Source of the DNA: Semisulcospira habei
Lineage: Eukaryota; Mollusca; Gastropoda; Semisulcospiridae
DNA length: 64,000 nt
NCBI GenBank assembly: GCA_036245525.1
Contig: BTPG01000002.1
Coordinates: 122,436,451-122,500,450 of the forward strand
Direction: 5' to 3'
This document shows, one piece after another, positions 25,057 through 33,252 of the stretch. The translations under genes were made by a program, and so were the position numbers. The notes under the pieces are model-generated. The model did no database searches. It was not told the DNA's origin and saw only the letters and a program-made list of their open reading frames with translations. Every line of letters starts with the position of its first letter. Position 1 is the stretch's first letter.

Positions 25057-26130
25057 TACTGAGTGTGCTTGTTGTTTCGAACAACACTAAGTAACTTTGT
25101 ACTTTAGAACGTTTGGCGATCTTTTATAGAACAAAACTGGCATTCAAGATGCGTCATCGAGAGGGCTACAAAACGTCCGCCATTTTTTGCTACAGGGGTT
25201 TTTATATCACGGTCACATGGTACGGTTTGCGCTAAAGTGACTGGTCATGTGACATTGGGAGGGAAAAAATAGTACTGAGTGTGCTTGTTGTTTCGAACAA
25301 CACTAAGTAACTTTGTACTTTAGAACGTTTGGCGATCTTTTATAGGACAAAACTGGCATCCAAGATGCGTCATCGAAAGGGCTACAAAACGTCCGCCATT
25401 TTTCGCTACAGGGGTTTTTATATCAACAACTTGTTTTTGTTTTCCTCCCAACGTCACATGACCAGTCACTTTAGCGCAAACCGTACCATGTGACCGTGAT
25501 ATAAAAACCCCTGTAGAGAAAAATGGCGGACGTTTTGTAGCCCTCTCGATGACGCATCTTGGATGCCAGTTTTCTTCTATAAAAGATCGACAAACGTTCT
25601 AAAGTACAAAGTTTTCCTCCCCACGTCACACGACCAGTCACTTTAGCGCAAACCGTACCATGTGACAGTGATATAAAAAACCCTGTAGCGAAAAATGGCG
25701 GACGTTTTGTAGCCATCCCGATGACGCATGTTGGATGCCAGTCTTGTTTTGTTCTATAAAAGATCGCCAAACATTCTAAAGTACAAAGTTTTCCTCCCCA
25801 CGTCACATGACCAGTCACTTTAGCGCAAACCGTACCATGTGACTGTGATATAAAAACCCGTGTAGCGAAAAATGGCGGACGTTTTGTAGCCCTCTCGATG
25901 ACGCATCTTGGATGCCAGTTTTGTTCTATAAAAGATCGCCAAACATTGTTTTCCTCCCCACGTCACACGACCAGTCACTTTAGCGCAAACGGTACCATGT
26001 GACCGTGATATAAAAACCCCTGTAGCGAAAAATGGCGGACGTTTTGTAGCCCTCTCGATGACTATGACGCATCTTGGATGCCAGTTTTGTTCTATAAAAG
26101 ATCGCCAAACATTCTAAAGTACAAAGTTAC
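25057..26130. repeat. Inverted tandem array of ~160-210 bp units
   Basis: Two units run forward (about 25057-25268 and 25269-25435), then four run reversed with starts near 25443, 25615, 25791 and 25950. Each unit carries 'tctataaaagatcg', 'gatataaaaacc', 'aaaatggcggacg' (or its complement), 'gcgcaaaccgtaccatgtga' and 'gatgacgcatcttgga'. The array is symmetrical about position 25440, so a single strand could fold into a long duplex. Confidence 0.8.
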
Positions 26131-26507
26131 TTAGTATATATAGTGTTGTTCGAAACAACAAGCACACTCAGTACTGGAGACGGCAACGTCATGACATTTT
26201 TAAATTACGTCATAAGTCATTATTATGTATAAATGTATATTCCTTTGACGTCAGTTATGTCTGGCGTGGTCCAGGTCGCAAGATGTCTTCTTAATTTCTT
26301 TGACGAAAATAGTGGAGGAATGAAAACAAATACGTTATTGGTCGGAGGGGTTCGCTGCACAGACATTTGTAGGCCTTCGCGGGGAGGTCAAAGGAATCAT
26401 TGTACCCCTCAGGCCTTCGGCCTTCGGGGTACAATGACTCCTTTGACCTCCCTCAGGCCTACAAAGGTCCATGTAGCAAACTCCTCCGACCAATAACTTA
26501 TAATATA

Positions 26508-27610
26508 CTGTGGACAGTTTAAACCTGAGGTACAGTGGCCCAAAAGTATACGATAGTGTCCACTTCAGCCTAAATCAGCGCACCCCGGCCGCAATGAAAA
26601 TGGAAACCCCACAACATTTTATAATGACAATGATATAATTGTTACATGTATACATGTTACAGTAAGTGACGCTGAGTTGGTATACCTCGCCCTGTGCCTA
26701 GGTGACATGCACCAGTTGGCGCCATTGTTGCTATTTTCGCACCTGACCGGTTTAGAGCGTGTACTCTCTGCACTTGTAATGAGTAATCTCAAGGCCGAAA
26801 GAATCACGTGACGTTTGACTGCTGCCTATGCAAAATAAGATGCATAAAGAATAAACCCTTTCCAAAACGCAATCCGGCAATAATGCATCCCAGCTTGTCG
26901 GTGCTAGCACCATCAACTGAAACATTACACGATTTGGCAAATTTGAAAAATAGCTTTCCCCCCTCAATGGTGGTGATTTTGCTACTGTTTGCATCGCTTT
27001 GTGGCAGAAAGCACCGTCGTAGCGGTAGTACGAGATCTGGACGACTGCACTACAGTGGACTTGATCCAGGAATACAGGCGCAAGTTCTGACAAGAATGAA
27101 CTATCCCCGAAGACTTATCTTTTTCCAGTAGGGACGTACGCCTTGAACATTTTATGCTCAAGGAGGATATAACGCCGCTAAAACCGGAAAGGAACCGTTT
27201 TTCGACTGCGATCACAATCTTCCCGGGAACGTACGAGACCACACTACAAGTGCAGAAGCCTACCTACGCGCGCAGTTCTGGTGCACAGCACCAGTCCGAG
27301 CTACTGGACAGATGCGAAAATCGCAGTAATGGCGCCACTGGTGCGTTTAACATAGGTACAGGGCGAGGTATCTCAGACAGCACACTCTCTTAGCATGGAA
27401 GTGTATCAGCGTCTGTGCCGCCGCTTTGCTACTGTAAAAATGCAAAACACTGGATGGTCGGCAAACCATCTCAAGTAAACTTAACTGTTGTAATAATATG
27501 CGGATCAGGAACTGATCAACAGCATGGATTGAAAACGTGACGTGACGTGACACAACACAACAGACACAACACACCAGTACTGAAGCCGCATAGTCACACA
27601 CACACTGAAT

Positions 27611-27611
<1 letters not shown>
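26508..27611. other. Intergenic DNA between foldback element and LINE
   Basis: No recognised gene. 'ggtatacctcgccctgtgcc' (26679) and 'gtacagggcgaggtatctc' (27356) are inverted relative to each other, as are 'ttggcgccattgttgctatt' (26715) and 'gcagtaatggcgccactgg' (27323). This suggests another inverted-repeat element spanning roughly 26640-27375 with degenerate ends. Confidence 0.45.

Positions 27612-27643
<32 letters not shown>
27612..27643. repeat. (AC)n microsatellite, left side of LINE
   Basis: Run of AC dinucleotides ending where the LINE begins. A matching AC run starts at about 32477, directly after the LINE tail. Confidence 0.9.
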
Positions 27644-27645
<2 letters not shown>

Positions 27646-27768
27646 AGGTGAGTTGTGCTCACGATCGACGTCACACAGTAGAAGAGCGGCTCCGCACATT
27701 TCTAGCATTTTGCAACATAATTACTTAATTAGTGACTTTAGAACAACGACAGAGTGATTCATCTCATC

Positions 27769-28680
27769 ATGCCGATCAGTTCGGTAGCTTTTCGTGCCAT
27801 TTGCGGTACCTTTTACTGGACTTTTCAAAACTTCATGGCACGCAAAGCACAGAGGAAGGCAGCCCTACGTTACCGCACTGTCAGTGTCAGCGGACCGGTG
27901 GCAGTCATACTCGTGTTTTTGGTCGGCTTTCTGCTCCGGTGCGGCGATGTCGAAGCGAACCCAGGCCCACCGAAACGACAGACTCTTTTGACATGCCAGG
28001 GGAACCAAGACAACCAGTCGCCCGGGGGTGAGTCAAACGCAGTGTCTGAGCCGACTATTGCGGATGTGTTTAAAATGTTGAATGTGATGGACAAAAAGAT
28101 GGACAGTATGAAAGCTACAATGCAGGAGCAGATGGACAAAATTCAGAGTGACTTTACTGCGGTGATGAAAGAAAACAAAGAGTTGAAGGAGAAAGTTACG
28201 CAGCTGGAGAATAAGCTGGATGATTTGGAGGGGCGGAGCAGACGCAAGAATCTGATCTTTCACGGAATCCCCCACCCCCAGGGGCGCTCAGAGACTTGGG
28301 CGGACTGTGAGAAAGCTGTCAAGTCAATGTTGAAGGACGAGATGGGCATAGAGGAGGAGATCGAGGTGGAGCGTGCCCATCGTCTGAAGGGGGGCAAGGC
28401 GCCCCACCCCATCATCGTGTGCTTCAACAAGTACAAAGACAAGGAGCGGATCCTGTTTGAGCGCAGAACGCTGAAGGAGAACAGGTCCCGGGTCTACATC
28501 TCTGAGGACTTCACCCCTCGGGTGAGGGACGTGCGCCGCAAGCTGCTACCCTTCCTCAAGGAGGCCAAGCAGGCGGGGAAGAAGGCCTTCCTCCGCTTCG
28601 ACTCCCTCGTTTTTGAGGGAAAGACCCACGCATACGACGCTGCTACCCAGAGGCCAGTGGAGCGCAGGGGGCAGAAATGA
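27769..28680 (+). CDS. LINE ORF1 protein with 2A peptide, coiled coil and RRM-like domain
   Basis: 303 codons from the ATG at 27769. Residues about 1-42 are basic and aromatic. Residues 43-57 form a hydrophobic stretch ('VAVILVFLVGFLL'), followed by the 2A motif 'CGDVEANPGP' at residues 58-67. A coiled coil spans about residues 103-160 ('MKENKELKEKVTQLENKLDD'). After 'GRSRRKNLIFHGIP' comes an L1-ORF1-like RNA-binding region to about residue 270 ('VERAHRLKGG', 'RVYISEDFTPRVRDVRRKLL'). ORF1 proteins of this type bind element RNA as multimers. The 2A would release the first 66 residues, including the hydrophobic segment, from the RNA-binding part. A GTG-initiated frame extends upstream, but the ATG is preferred. 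Confidence 0.85.
   Translation: MPISSVAFRAICGTFYWTFQNFMARKAQRKAALRYRTVSVSGPVAVILVFLVGFLLRCGDVEANPGPPKRQTLLTCQGNQDNQSPGGESNAVSEPTIADVFKMLNVMDKKMDSMKATMQEQMDKIQSDFTAVMKENKELKEKVTQLENKLDDLEGRSRRKNLIFHGIPHPQGRSETWADCEKAVKSMLKDEMGIEEEIEVERAHRLKGGKAPHPIIVCFNKYKDKERILFERRTLKENRSRVYISEDFTPRVRDVRRKLLPFLKEAKQAGKKAFLRFDSLVFEGKTHAYDAATQRPVERRGQK
27940..27969 (+). other. 2A ribosome-skipping motif in ORF1
   Basis: The codons read CGDVEANPG|P, matching the D-V/I-E-x-N-P-G-P consensus in full. In characterised 2A peptides the Gly-Pro bond is not formed, here between 27966 and 27967. Such motifs have been described at the N-terminal side of non-LTR retrotransposon proteins in several invertebrates. Activity here is predicted, not shown. 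Confidence 0.85.
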
Positions 28681-28881
28681 GGGGCAGGCCGGCATGTTGA
28701 CCCAGCAACCAGGAGAAGACAGCCCGTCCCTCATTCAGACCCCCAGGGCCCTCACCATGTGTCTTCAAAGGACGACTTACCTGCACACACACACACTCAA
28801 GTGCCCACACTCAAACCCACACCAGCACACTGTGATAATGAAAGTGGTAGTGGTGAAAGTGGTAGCTCTGTGTTTCGCATC

Positions 28882-31800
28882 ATGGCATGGAATATCCAAG
28901 GTCTTGTAAATAAGCTGAAAAGTGTTTCTTTTAGGCAGTTCTGTGAAAAGTGTCAAATTTTTGCATTTTCAGAGATCTGGTCATGTAAGCAAAATGTTAT
29001 AGAGGATACCTTTCCAGAGTATCAGGTGTTTTTTTCACCACGTACACAAAAGTTGAAAGGGGGCGTGGCCGTGTGTGTACATAAATCTATAGCCTGTCAT
29101 GTGTTGCGTTTAATGCAGGCAGCTGAGGATATTGTGTTTCTAAAGATCGGTAAGTCTGTTTTGAACTCTGCATCTGATGTTCTGGCAGCATTTGTGTATG
29201 TGGCTCCAGAGCGTTCTGTTGTATATGGTGAAGATAACGTTGATGGTTTTGAAGTGTTAGAAAACTACATGGCTCAAGTGTTACGTGCTCATCCTGAGCT
29301 GCCTTGGCTATTATGTGGCGATTTTAACGCCCGCACCGCCGGTCTGTCTGATACTGATTTTATTGATGATAATACACACGTGCAGCCTTTACAGGAATTA
29401 ACAGATCTGCTAGAGGATGTACCACAAAACCCACGGAGGTCAAAAGATATTGGCGTAAACAGTTTTGGTCGGAAACTGATAGAACTATGTCAAGAGTACT
29501 GTTTGTTTATTGTCAATGGCAGAACGAAAGGTGACAGTGAGGGAGAAATTACGTGCGTGGCCAACAGAGGCAAAAGTGTGGTGGACTACTGTATTTGCTC
29601 TCAATCCGTGTTTGACCTAGTGACCGATATGTTTGTTGCAGACAGGTGCGAGTCAGACCATTTCCCCATTGTAACCACGTTTACTTCTATTCAGTCTGTT
29701 TATTCATGTGATGATGATGATTTAAATGATGATATAATACTAGAGGAAGGGGTTAAATTTGTTTGGAAAGAAAACTACGCTGAATCCTTTTGGGCATACA
29801 TTGAAGATAATCAGGAGACTCAATTTCAACACTTTTCGTCAGCGCTTGACTCGAGTGTAGAAGAAGGGTCGGCCTGTTTTGTAGCATTCATTCAGAAGGC
29901 GGCTGACAAAATGAGGTCAGGTAAGAAGGTAGGTGGTGAATCCCGTGCACAGCCGCCGTGGTGGGACTCGGACTGCGAGTTAGCAAAACAAAACAAGTAC
30001 ATACAGTTGAAGCAGTTCAGACACACAAACACACATGACGACTTAGGGAAGTATCTTGACATGAAGAAAGAATTTAAGAAGTTGTGTAAAACAAAACAAG
30101 TAGAGTACAATGCACGGGTTTTGAATGAGCTCAACGATGCATGTAACGATGCAAATTCAAGAACATTTTGGCAAAAAATAAAGTCTCTGACTGGCGTTAA
30201 CAAGTTGTGTTCTGATGTTATTTCACCACGCGTGTGGTATGATTATTTTCGTAATTTGCTAAATGTGGATCAGAATGTTGATGATTCAAGTTTCAGCAGA
30301 CAGGCCGAGGGTGTTTTGAATGACCATATATTATCTGATTGTGATGGTTGTCACAATGCAAAATTTGACGAGGAAATCACGCAGGATGAAATTCGCAGTG
30401 CTATTAATAGCATGAAGAAAGGGAAAGCATCAGGCCCTGATGGCTTGCCCACTGACCTTTTTCATCATGCAGGTGAGATCCTTGTGAAATTTCTGCATCC
30501 TTTGTTCAATCGTGTGTTTCAAAGTGCGGAATACCCTGAAAGCTGGACCATGGCTGTGATATTTCCACTACACAAAAAGGGTAACCCTAGAAATGTTGAC
30601 AACTACAGAGGAATTTCTCTTTTGAACGTTATCAGTAAGTTGTACAGTTGTGTCATTAACAACAGGTTGATTCGTTTTTGTGAAGAGAATGATTGTATTC
30701 CTGAGGCTCAAGCTGGCTTCCGTAAAGGGTACAGTACTATAGACAACATTTTTTGTTTGCAGGCACTAGTGCAAAAGTATCTTAGCAAGCAGGGTGGCCG
30801 TTTTTACACCATGTACGTAGACTTTTCTAAAGCTTACGACAGTGTGCACAGGACAAAACTGTTGTATCTCTTGTTACGTAAAGGAGTTCATGGTAAGTTG
30901 CTTCAGACACTGGAGAGTATGTACAAACATGTAAAAGCTGCTGTAAGGGTTGGAACCAAAGTTACCGACTACTTTGATTGCATGTCAGGGGTGCGACAAG
31001 GTTGTGTGTTGAGCCCACTGCTGTTTTCTATCTTTCTTTCAGAATTTGAGACAGAAATATCATCGTGCGGTGCACGTGGCATTGATATTTTTGCGGACCC
31101 ACTGGGTATTTTCCTTTTTATGTATGCTGATGATATAGCCATTGTCTCTGACTCTGTAGCAGATCTCCAAAAGAAAATTAATTGTTTAGAAAAATACTGT
31201 AAAAAATGGGGTCTCACTGTGAACATGGACAAGACAAAAGTGGTAGTCTTCAAAAATGGAGGTTTTGTGAAAAATTGTGAAAAATGGTTTTATGCTGACA
31301 AGCAGATTCAAGTCGAGTCCAGTTATACTTACCTTGGTGTGATATTTTCCTCTACTCTGAACTGGGCTAGATGTGTAGAAAACTTAGCTGGAAAAGCCAG
31401 GAGAGCAGTTGCAGGCATCAAAAGACTATACTTCAAATTACAAAACTTGCCAGCTGACACTGTTTTTCACATTTTTGATGTCAAGATTAAGCCCATTGTG
31501 CTATATGGGTCAGAGGTTTGGGGTTTCCAGAGGCATGATGTAATTGAGCAGGTTCATATAAAGGTTTGTAAAATGGTCCTTGGTGTTGGAAGAGATGTAA
31601 AAAACAATATTGCGCTGGGTGAGTGTGGAAGATTTCCTATGTATATTGATGCCTATGTTCGAATGGTGAAGTATTGGTGCAGACTTCTTACCATGTCAGA
31701 AAACAGATACCCAAGACAGTGTTACACGATGTTATGTATGCATGATGCCTCAGGTAGATCGAACTGGGCTACGCAAATAAAGACTCTGTTGTGTATGCAC

Positions 31801-32289
31801 GGGTTTGGGTATGTGTGGGAAATGCAGTCAGTTGGAAACACTCCTCTGTTCATTCAGATATTCAAAGATCGGCTGATGGATTGTTTCCGACAGGACTGGC
31901 ATGCATCCCTTACATCAAACACAGAATACTGCCATTACCACCCAGAAATACTTAGAGCAAGTTACATAGGGCAGCTGACTTCTTGTGAACTCAGGCGGGC
32001 AATTTGTTTACTTAGATGTAACCGTTTACCTTTAAACGGAGTATCCAGATTTGGAAAACCCATCACTAATCCAGAATGTAATTCATGTGATTGGCATAAG
32101 GCTGAAGATTTGTGTCATTTTCTTTTCGAGTGTCCAAAATATTCCCCTTTACGTAAAAAGTACATTCCACTGTTTTACTACAGATTCCCATCCGATCTCA
32201 AAGTTCAGCTGCTGTGTGGAAACCTACATGATAAACTGGTCTTTAAAGTTGCTATGTATATTTCAGGGTGCCTTAAATTAAGGAATTAG
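28882..32289 (+). CDS. LINE ORF2: endonuclease and reverse transcriptase
   Basis: About 1135 codons from the first in-frame ATG at 28882 ('MAWNIQGLVNKL'). The N-terminal endonuclease shows 'AFSEIWS', 'LLCGDFNARTAG' and 'CESDHFPIV'. The RT follows with 'KGKASGPDGLPTDLF', 'NYRGISLLNVISKLYS', 'AQAGFRKGYSTID', 'YVDFSKAYDSVH', 'SGVRQGCVLSPLLFSIF' and the catalytic 'MYADDIAIV'. The C-terminal region carries a Cys/His motif ('CNSCDWHKAEDLCHFLFEC'). The enzyme would nick target DNA and prime reverse transcription there. It is in the same frame as ORF1 but separated by a stop, so reinitiation or internal entry would be needed. No inactivating change was seen. Confidence 0.9.
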   Translation: MAWNIQGLVNKLKSVSFRQFCEKCQIFAFSEIWSCKQNVIEDTFPEYQVFFSPRTQKLKGGVAVCVHKSIACHVLRLMQAAEDIVFLKIGKSVLNSASDVLAAFVYVAPERSVVYGEDNVDGFEVLENYMAQVLRAHPELPWLLCGDFNARTAGLSDTDFIDDNTHVQPLQELTDLLEDVPQNPRRSKDIGVNSFGRKLIELCQEYCLFIVNGRTKGDSEGEITCVANRGKSVVDYCICSQSVFDLVTDMFVADRCESDHFPIVTTFTSIQSVYSCDDDDLNDDIILEEGVKFVWKENYAESFWAYIEDNQETQFQHFSSALDSSVEEGSACFVAFIQKAADKMRSGKKVGGESRAQPPWWDSDCELAKQNKYIQLKQFRHTNTHDDLGKYLDMKKEFKKLCKTKQVEYNARVLNELNDACNDANSRTFWQKIKSLTGVNKLCSDVISPRVWYDYFRNLLNVDQNVDDSSFSRQAEGVLNDHILSDCDGCHNAKFDEEITQDEIRSAINSMKKGKASGPDGLPTDLFHHAGEILVKFLHPLFNRVFQSAEYPESWTMAVIFPLHKKGNPRNVDNYRGISLLNVISKLYSCVINNRLIRFCEENDCIPEAQAGFRKGYSTIDNIFCLQALVQKYLSKQGGRFYTMYVDFSKAYDSVHRTKLLYLLLRKGVHGKLLQTLESMYKHVKAAVRVGTKVTDYFDCMSGVRQGCVLSPLLFSIFLSEFETEISSCGARGIDIFADPLGIFLFMYADDIAIVSDSVADLQKKINCLEKYCKKWGLTVNMDKTKVVVFKNGGFVKNCEKWFYADKQIQVESSYTYLGVIFSSTLNWARCVENLAGKARRAVAGIKRLYFKLQNLPADTVFHIFDVKIKPIVLYGSEVWGFQRHDVIEQVHIKVCKMVLGVGRDVKNNIALGECGRFPMYIDAYVRMVKYWCRLLTMSENRYPRQCYTMLCMHDASGRSNWATQIKTLLCMHGFGYVWEMQSVGNTPLFIQIFKDRLMDCFRQDWHASLTSNTEYCHYHPEILRASYIGQLTSCELRRAICLLRCNRLPLNGVSRFGKPITNPECNSCDWHKAEDLCHFLFECPKYSPLRKKYIPLFYYRFPSDLKVQLLCGNLHDKLVFKVAMYISGCLKLRN

Positions 32290-32445
32290 AGGGATTTGCT
32301 TTGAACTTTTGTTGTTTTTGTTTATTTATGTGCGCTGATGTAATGCTATGTGATTGTGTTCTTTACAACCACCTTCCTGTATTTTCTGGTTGTAAATTGT
32401 ATTTTGTGTTCATATGGGCCTGATGGCCTGCAAAAACTGAAATAA

Positions 32446-32447
<2 letters not shown>

Positions 32448-32478
<31 letters not shown>

Positions 32479-32498
32479 ACACACACACACACACACTG
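32448..32498. repeat. (ATT)n LINE tail followed by (AC)n
   Basis: An ATT repeat of about 10 units forms the 3' terminus of the LINE and changes directly into an AC run (about 32477-32497), which continues the microsatellite interrupted at 27643. Confidence 0.85.
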
Positions 32499-32800
32499 AC
32501 ACGCTGTATTATGATAAACCATCCACAAATACTCACAAACCAGATAGGTGAGGCTAGCGCTGGTAGAACAATACACATACCAAGGGGAATTACTCATTGC
32601 TGGACCTACTCACAGATGTATATGATAGTCTTGTTCTTTACCTGCATATTTTTCTGTGGGCTGGCGATTGGGTGCCTGACAAGAGGGGGCAGGGGATCTG
32701 ACTGTGTGTATGTCCAGCGCTGAGTAATTTCCCTTGGTATGTGTACCTCCACAATATCCCTGGACACATGTGAAGGTCCAAACGTGAGATTAAAACTGGT

Positions 32801-32949
32801 CGGGCGAGTTGACTCTAGCCGTGGGCGAGTTGACTCGTGTCTTGGGCGAGTTGACTACTACTTTGTGTAGTTTGACTACTACTTCGGCGAGTTGACCCTA
32901 TACCTTTAGCGAGTTGACTGGGCGAGTTGGCATATGGGCGAGTTGACCG
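32801..32949 (+). promoter_or_regulatory. GGGCGAGTTGAC motif array upstream of Sowah
   Basis: Seven copies of (G)GCGAGTTG occur within 150 bases and end 21 bases before the Sowah start codon: three early GGGCGAGTTGAC copies, then CGGCGAGTTGACC, TAGCGAGTTGAC, GGGCGAGTTGG and ATATGGGCGAGTTGACC. A degenerate 'tgtagtttgac' sits in the middle. The last copy contains an in-frame upstream ATG (32934). A promoter or 5' untranslated element is inferred from position and from the mirrored array at RAB5IF. Confidence 0.5.
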
Positions 32950-32969
32950 TCACACTTAACTTCCAAAAC

Positions 32970-33090
32970 ATGGCAGGCGATTTTAGTGTTGATTCTGTTC
33001 GACAGTGTATTTTGGACAGAGGAGGGAGAATTCGCAATCATGAGCTAGTTACATACTTCAAGGGGTTTCTTAATGATCCGACACATAAAG
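32970..33090 (+). CDS. sowah: Sowah exon 1
   Basis: Starts at the ATG in 'aaaacatggc' and ends at an AAAG|GTAAGA donor: 40 codons plus 1 nt (phase 1). It encodes the first half of the SOWAH domain, with the conserved 'GGRIRNHELVTYFKGFL'. An in-frame ATG at 32934 would add 12 residues that overlap the GGGCGAGTTG repeat; the downstream start is preferred because family similarity begins there. Confidence 0.88.
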
Positions 33091-33199
33091 GTAAGATCAC
33101 AATCTTGGTTACCTTCTTTTGAACACATTAATGTGTGCCTTAAATGTGTGGCTTTAAATTTCATCAAATCTTGTTGAACTTGATGTGTACATTTCCGCA

Positions 33200-33252
<53 letters not shown>

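Larger units (their letters stand above)
23862..26498. mobile_element. Foldback DNA transposon, 2.6 kb, possibly Mutator-like
   Basis: The element is bracketed by the 9-bp direct repeat 'tataatata' (23853-23861 and 26499-26507). Its termini are inverted: the left starts AGTTACTGG and the right, reversed, starts AGTTATTGG. Inverted similarity continues for several hundred bases: 24000-24200 (with 'cgccagacatgactgacg') mirrors 26120-26340 (with 'cgtcagttatgtctggcg'). The interior is a block of inverted tandem repeats. It has no transposase frame, so it is non-autonomous. A 9-bp duplication and long inverted ends fit Mutator-like foldback elements; the superfamily is inferred. A second internal left-end-like sequence begins at 24639. 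Confidence 0.75.
27644..32476 (+). mobile_element. Apparently intact two-ORF LINE with 2A motif
   Basis: The element has a short 5' leader (27644-27768), ORF1 (27769-28680), a spacer, ORF2 (28882-32289) and a 3' untranslated region ending in 'aaataaatttatt' plus an ATT repeat tail up to about 32476. Both ORFs are uninterrupted, so this copy may be recently or still active. It is flanked on both sides by (AC)n, so the target was an AC microsatellite. The clade was not settled: the apurinic-type endonuclease and the C-terminal Cys/His motif fit several LINE groups. Confidence 0.85.

Noticed and set aside
27347..27708. Minus-strand Cys/Val-rich frames
   Set aside because: They are translations of the AC microsatellite and the LINE leader.
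32934..32969. Upstream in-frame ATG for Sowah
   Set aside because: It lies inside the GGGCGAGTTG repeat and would add residues with no family similarity. The ATG at 32970 fits the usual N-terminus better.
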